This document shows, in pieces, positions 4,939 to 5,602 of a DNA stretch of 5,602 bases. Position 1 is the stretch's first letter. Every line of letters starts with the position of its first letter. This stretch comes from Bdellovibrionales bacterium (GTDB lineage Bacteria; Bdellovibrionota; Bdellovibrionia; Bdellovibrionales; JAMPXM01). A program made the translations under genes and the position numbers. The notes beneath the pieces are model-generated. The model worked only from the letters and a program-made list of their open reading frames with translations. It had not been told where the DNA came from and did not search any database. The stretch covers positions 1 through 5,602 of the forward strand of contig SXRI01000334.1 in NCBI GenBank assembly GCA_005793615.1. Reading direction: 5' to 3'.

Positions 4939-5602
4939 ATGAAATCAGAAATTTCAGCGCGAATTTTGGCTTTCGGCAGCGCCTTTCCCGAGCAGATTTT
5001 AACCAATCAGGACTTGGAGAAAATCGTCGACACCTCCGATCAATGGATCACCGAGCGCACTGGAATTCGCGCCCGTCGTAAATTACGTGACGGTGAAAAC
5101 AATAGCGATATCGCTTGTAAAGCTGCCACAACCGCTATCACAAAGGCCGGAATCAAGCCCGAAGATATCGATTTGATCATCGGCTGCACCAACACTCCCG
5201 ACCGCTGGATGCCCTCACTAGCCGCCACGGTTCAAGGCAAACTTGGAATCGTCAATGGTAGCGCCGCTTATGACATCAATACGGCCTGCGCGGGCTGGAT
5301 GGCTGGATTGCAGATCGCAGATGCCTTCGTTAAAACGGGCCAATACAAATGCGTTTTGGTTTTAGGTAGCGAAGCTCTTTCGCGCTTTATCAACTGGCAA
5401 GACCGGACTACCTGTGTACTCTTTGGTGACGGCGCTGGCGCCTCGATCGTGGTACCTGGAAAATCTGGTGACCGCGGTGAGATTCTTGATGTTCGCGTGC
5501 ATAGTGACGGTCGCTTTGGTGATGCGCTTTGTTTGCCTGGCTGCGGCAGCAGCACGCCAGCTTCTGCAGAGGTCTTGGATAAAAAGGCGCAGTTCATTTT
5601 TA
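4939..5602 (+). CDS. fabH: Beta-ketoacyl-ACP synthase III, N-terminal 221 residues (runs off right edge)
   Basis: FabH condenses a starter acyl-CoA (acetyl-CoA in the standard case) with malonyl-ACP to begin type II fatty acid synthesis in the cytoplasm. I translated the frame by hand and it is open from 4939 to the edge. The thiolase-fold N-terminal half is clear. TSDQWITERTGIR (residues 32-44) carries W36 and R40, the counterparts of CoA-binding residues in E. coli FabH. TPDRWMPSLAATVQ follows, and the nucleophile C117 sits in NTACAGW (relatives often have ACSGF). LFGDGAGAS spans residues 161-169. The catalytic His and Asn lie in the missing C-terminal part; the whole protein is usually 310-335 residues. 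An ancient paralogue with the same fold cannot be fully excluded without that part, but the W/R pair favours FabH. It may be expressed from its own promoter or by read-through from the gene 147 bp upstream. Confidence 0.93.
   Translation, partial: MKSEISARILAFGSAFPEQILTNQDLEKIVDTSDQWITERTGIRARRKLRDGENNSDIACKAATTAITKAGIKPEDIDLIIGCTNTPDRWMPSLAATVQGKLGIVNGSAAYDINTACAGWMAGLQIADAFVKTGQYKCVLVLGSEALSRFINWQDRTTCVLFGDGAGASIVVPGKSGDRGEILDVRVHSDGRFGDALCLPGCGSSTPASAEVLDKKAQFIF

Noticed and set aside
5268..5597. 109-codon minus-strand open frame
   Set aside because: It is antisense to the conserved core of fabH, including the catalytic Cys region.

Overview
The window is a stretch of core bacterial chromosome (GC near 50% by eye) with two gene blocks that diverge from an intergenic region at about 3192-3405. 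The most lineage-informative gene is the membrane-anchored protein at 3841-4791. Its TonB-like C-terminal domain with a spaced cysteine pair resembles the AgmX/PglI type known from myxobacteria and relatives, and it also carries a FecR-like domain. That points to a Gram-negative deltaproteobacterium in the old, broad sense (Bdellovibrionota or Myxococcota-like). This placement is an inference from domain type, not a database match.

Minus strand, read right to left: tmk (thymidylate kinase), holB (DNA polymerase III delta prime) and a TatD-family metal-dependent hydrolase form a compact operon. tmk and holB overlap by 16 bp, and the holB stop codon directly abuts the hydrolase start codon. E. 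coli has the same order (tmk-holB-ycfH). A 207-bp spacer follows, holding a tandem 54-55 bp repeat with a perfect hairpin. Next comes a near-consensus promoter for gap (glyceraldehyde-3-phosphate dehydrogenase), which starts with GTG and runs off the left edge.

Plus strand: secG (Sec translocase subunit), then the anchored FecR-like/TonB-like protein 45 bp later, then fabH (beta-ketoacyl-ACP synthase III), which runs off the right edge. The genes cover central glycolysis, dNTP supply, replication clamp loading, protein export, an envelope protein of unknown role and initiation of fatty acid synthesis.

No mobile element, CRISPR array, RNA gene or phage gene was seen. The least ordinary items are the repeat array between the hydrolase and gap, the anchored fusion protein between secG and fabH, and an Asn in GAPDH where NAD-dependent enzymes normally have Asp.
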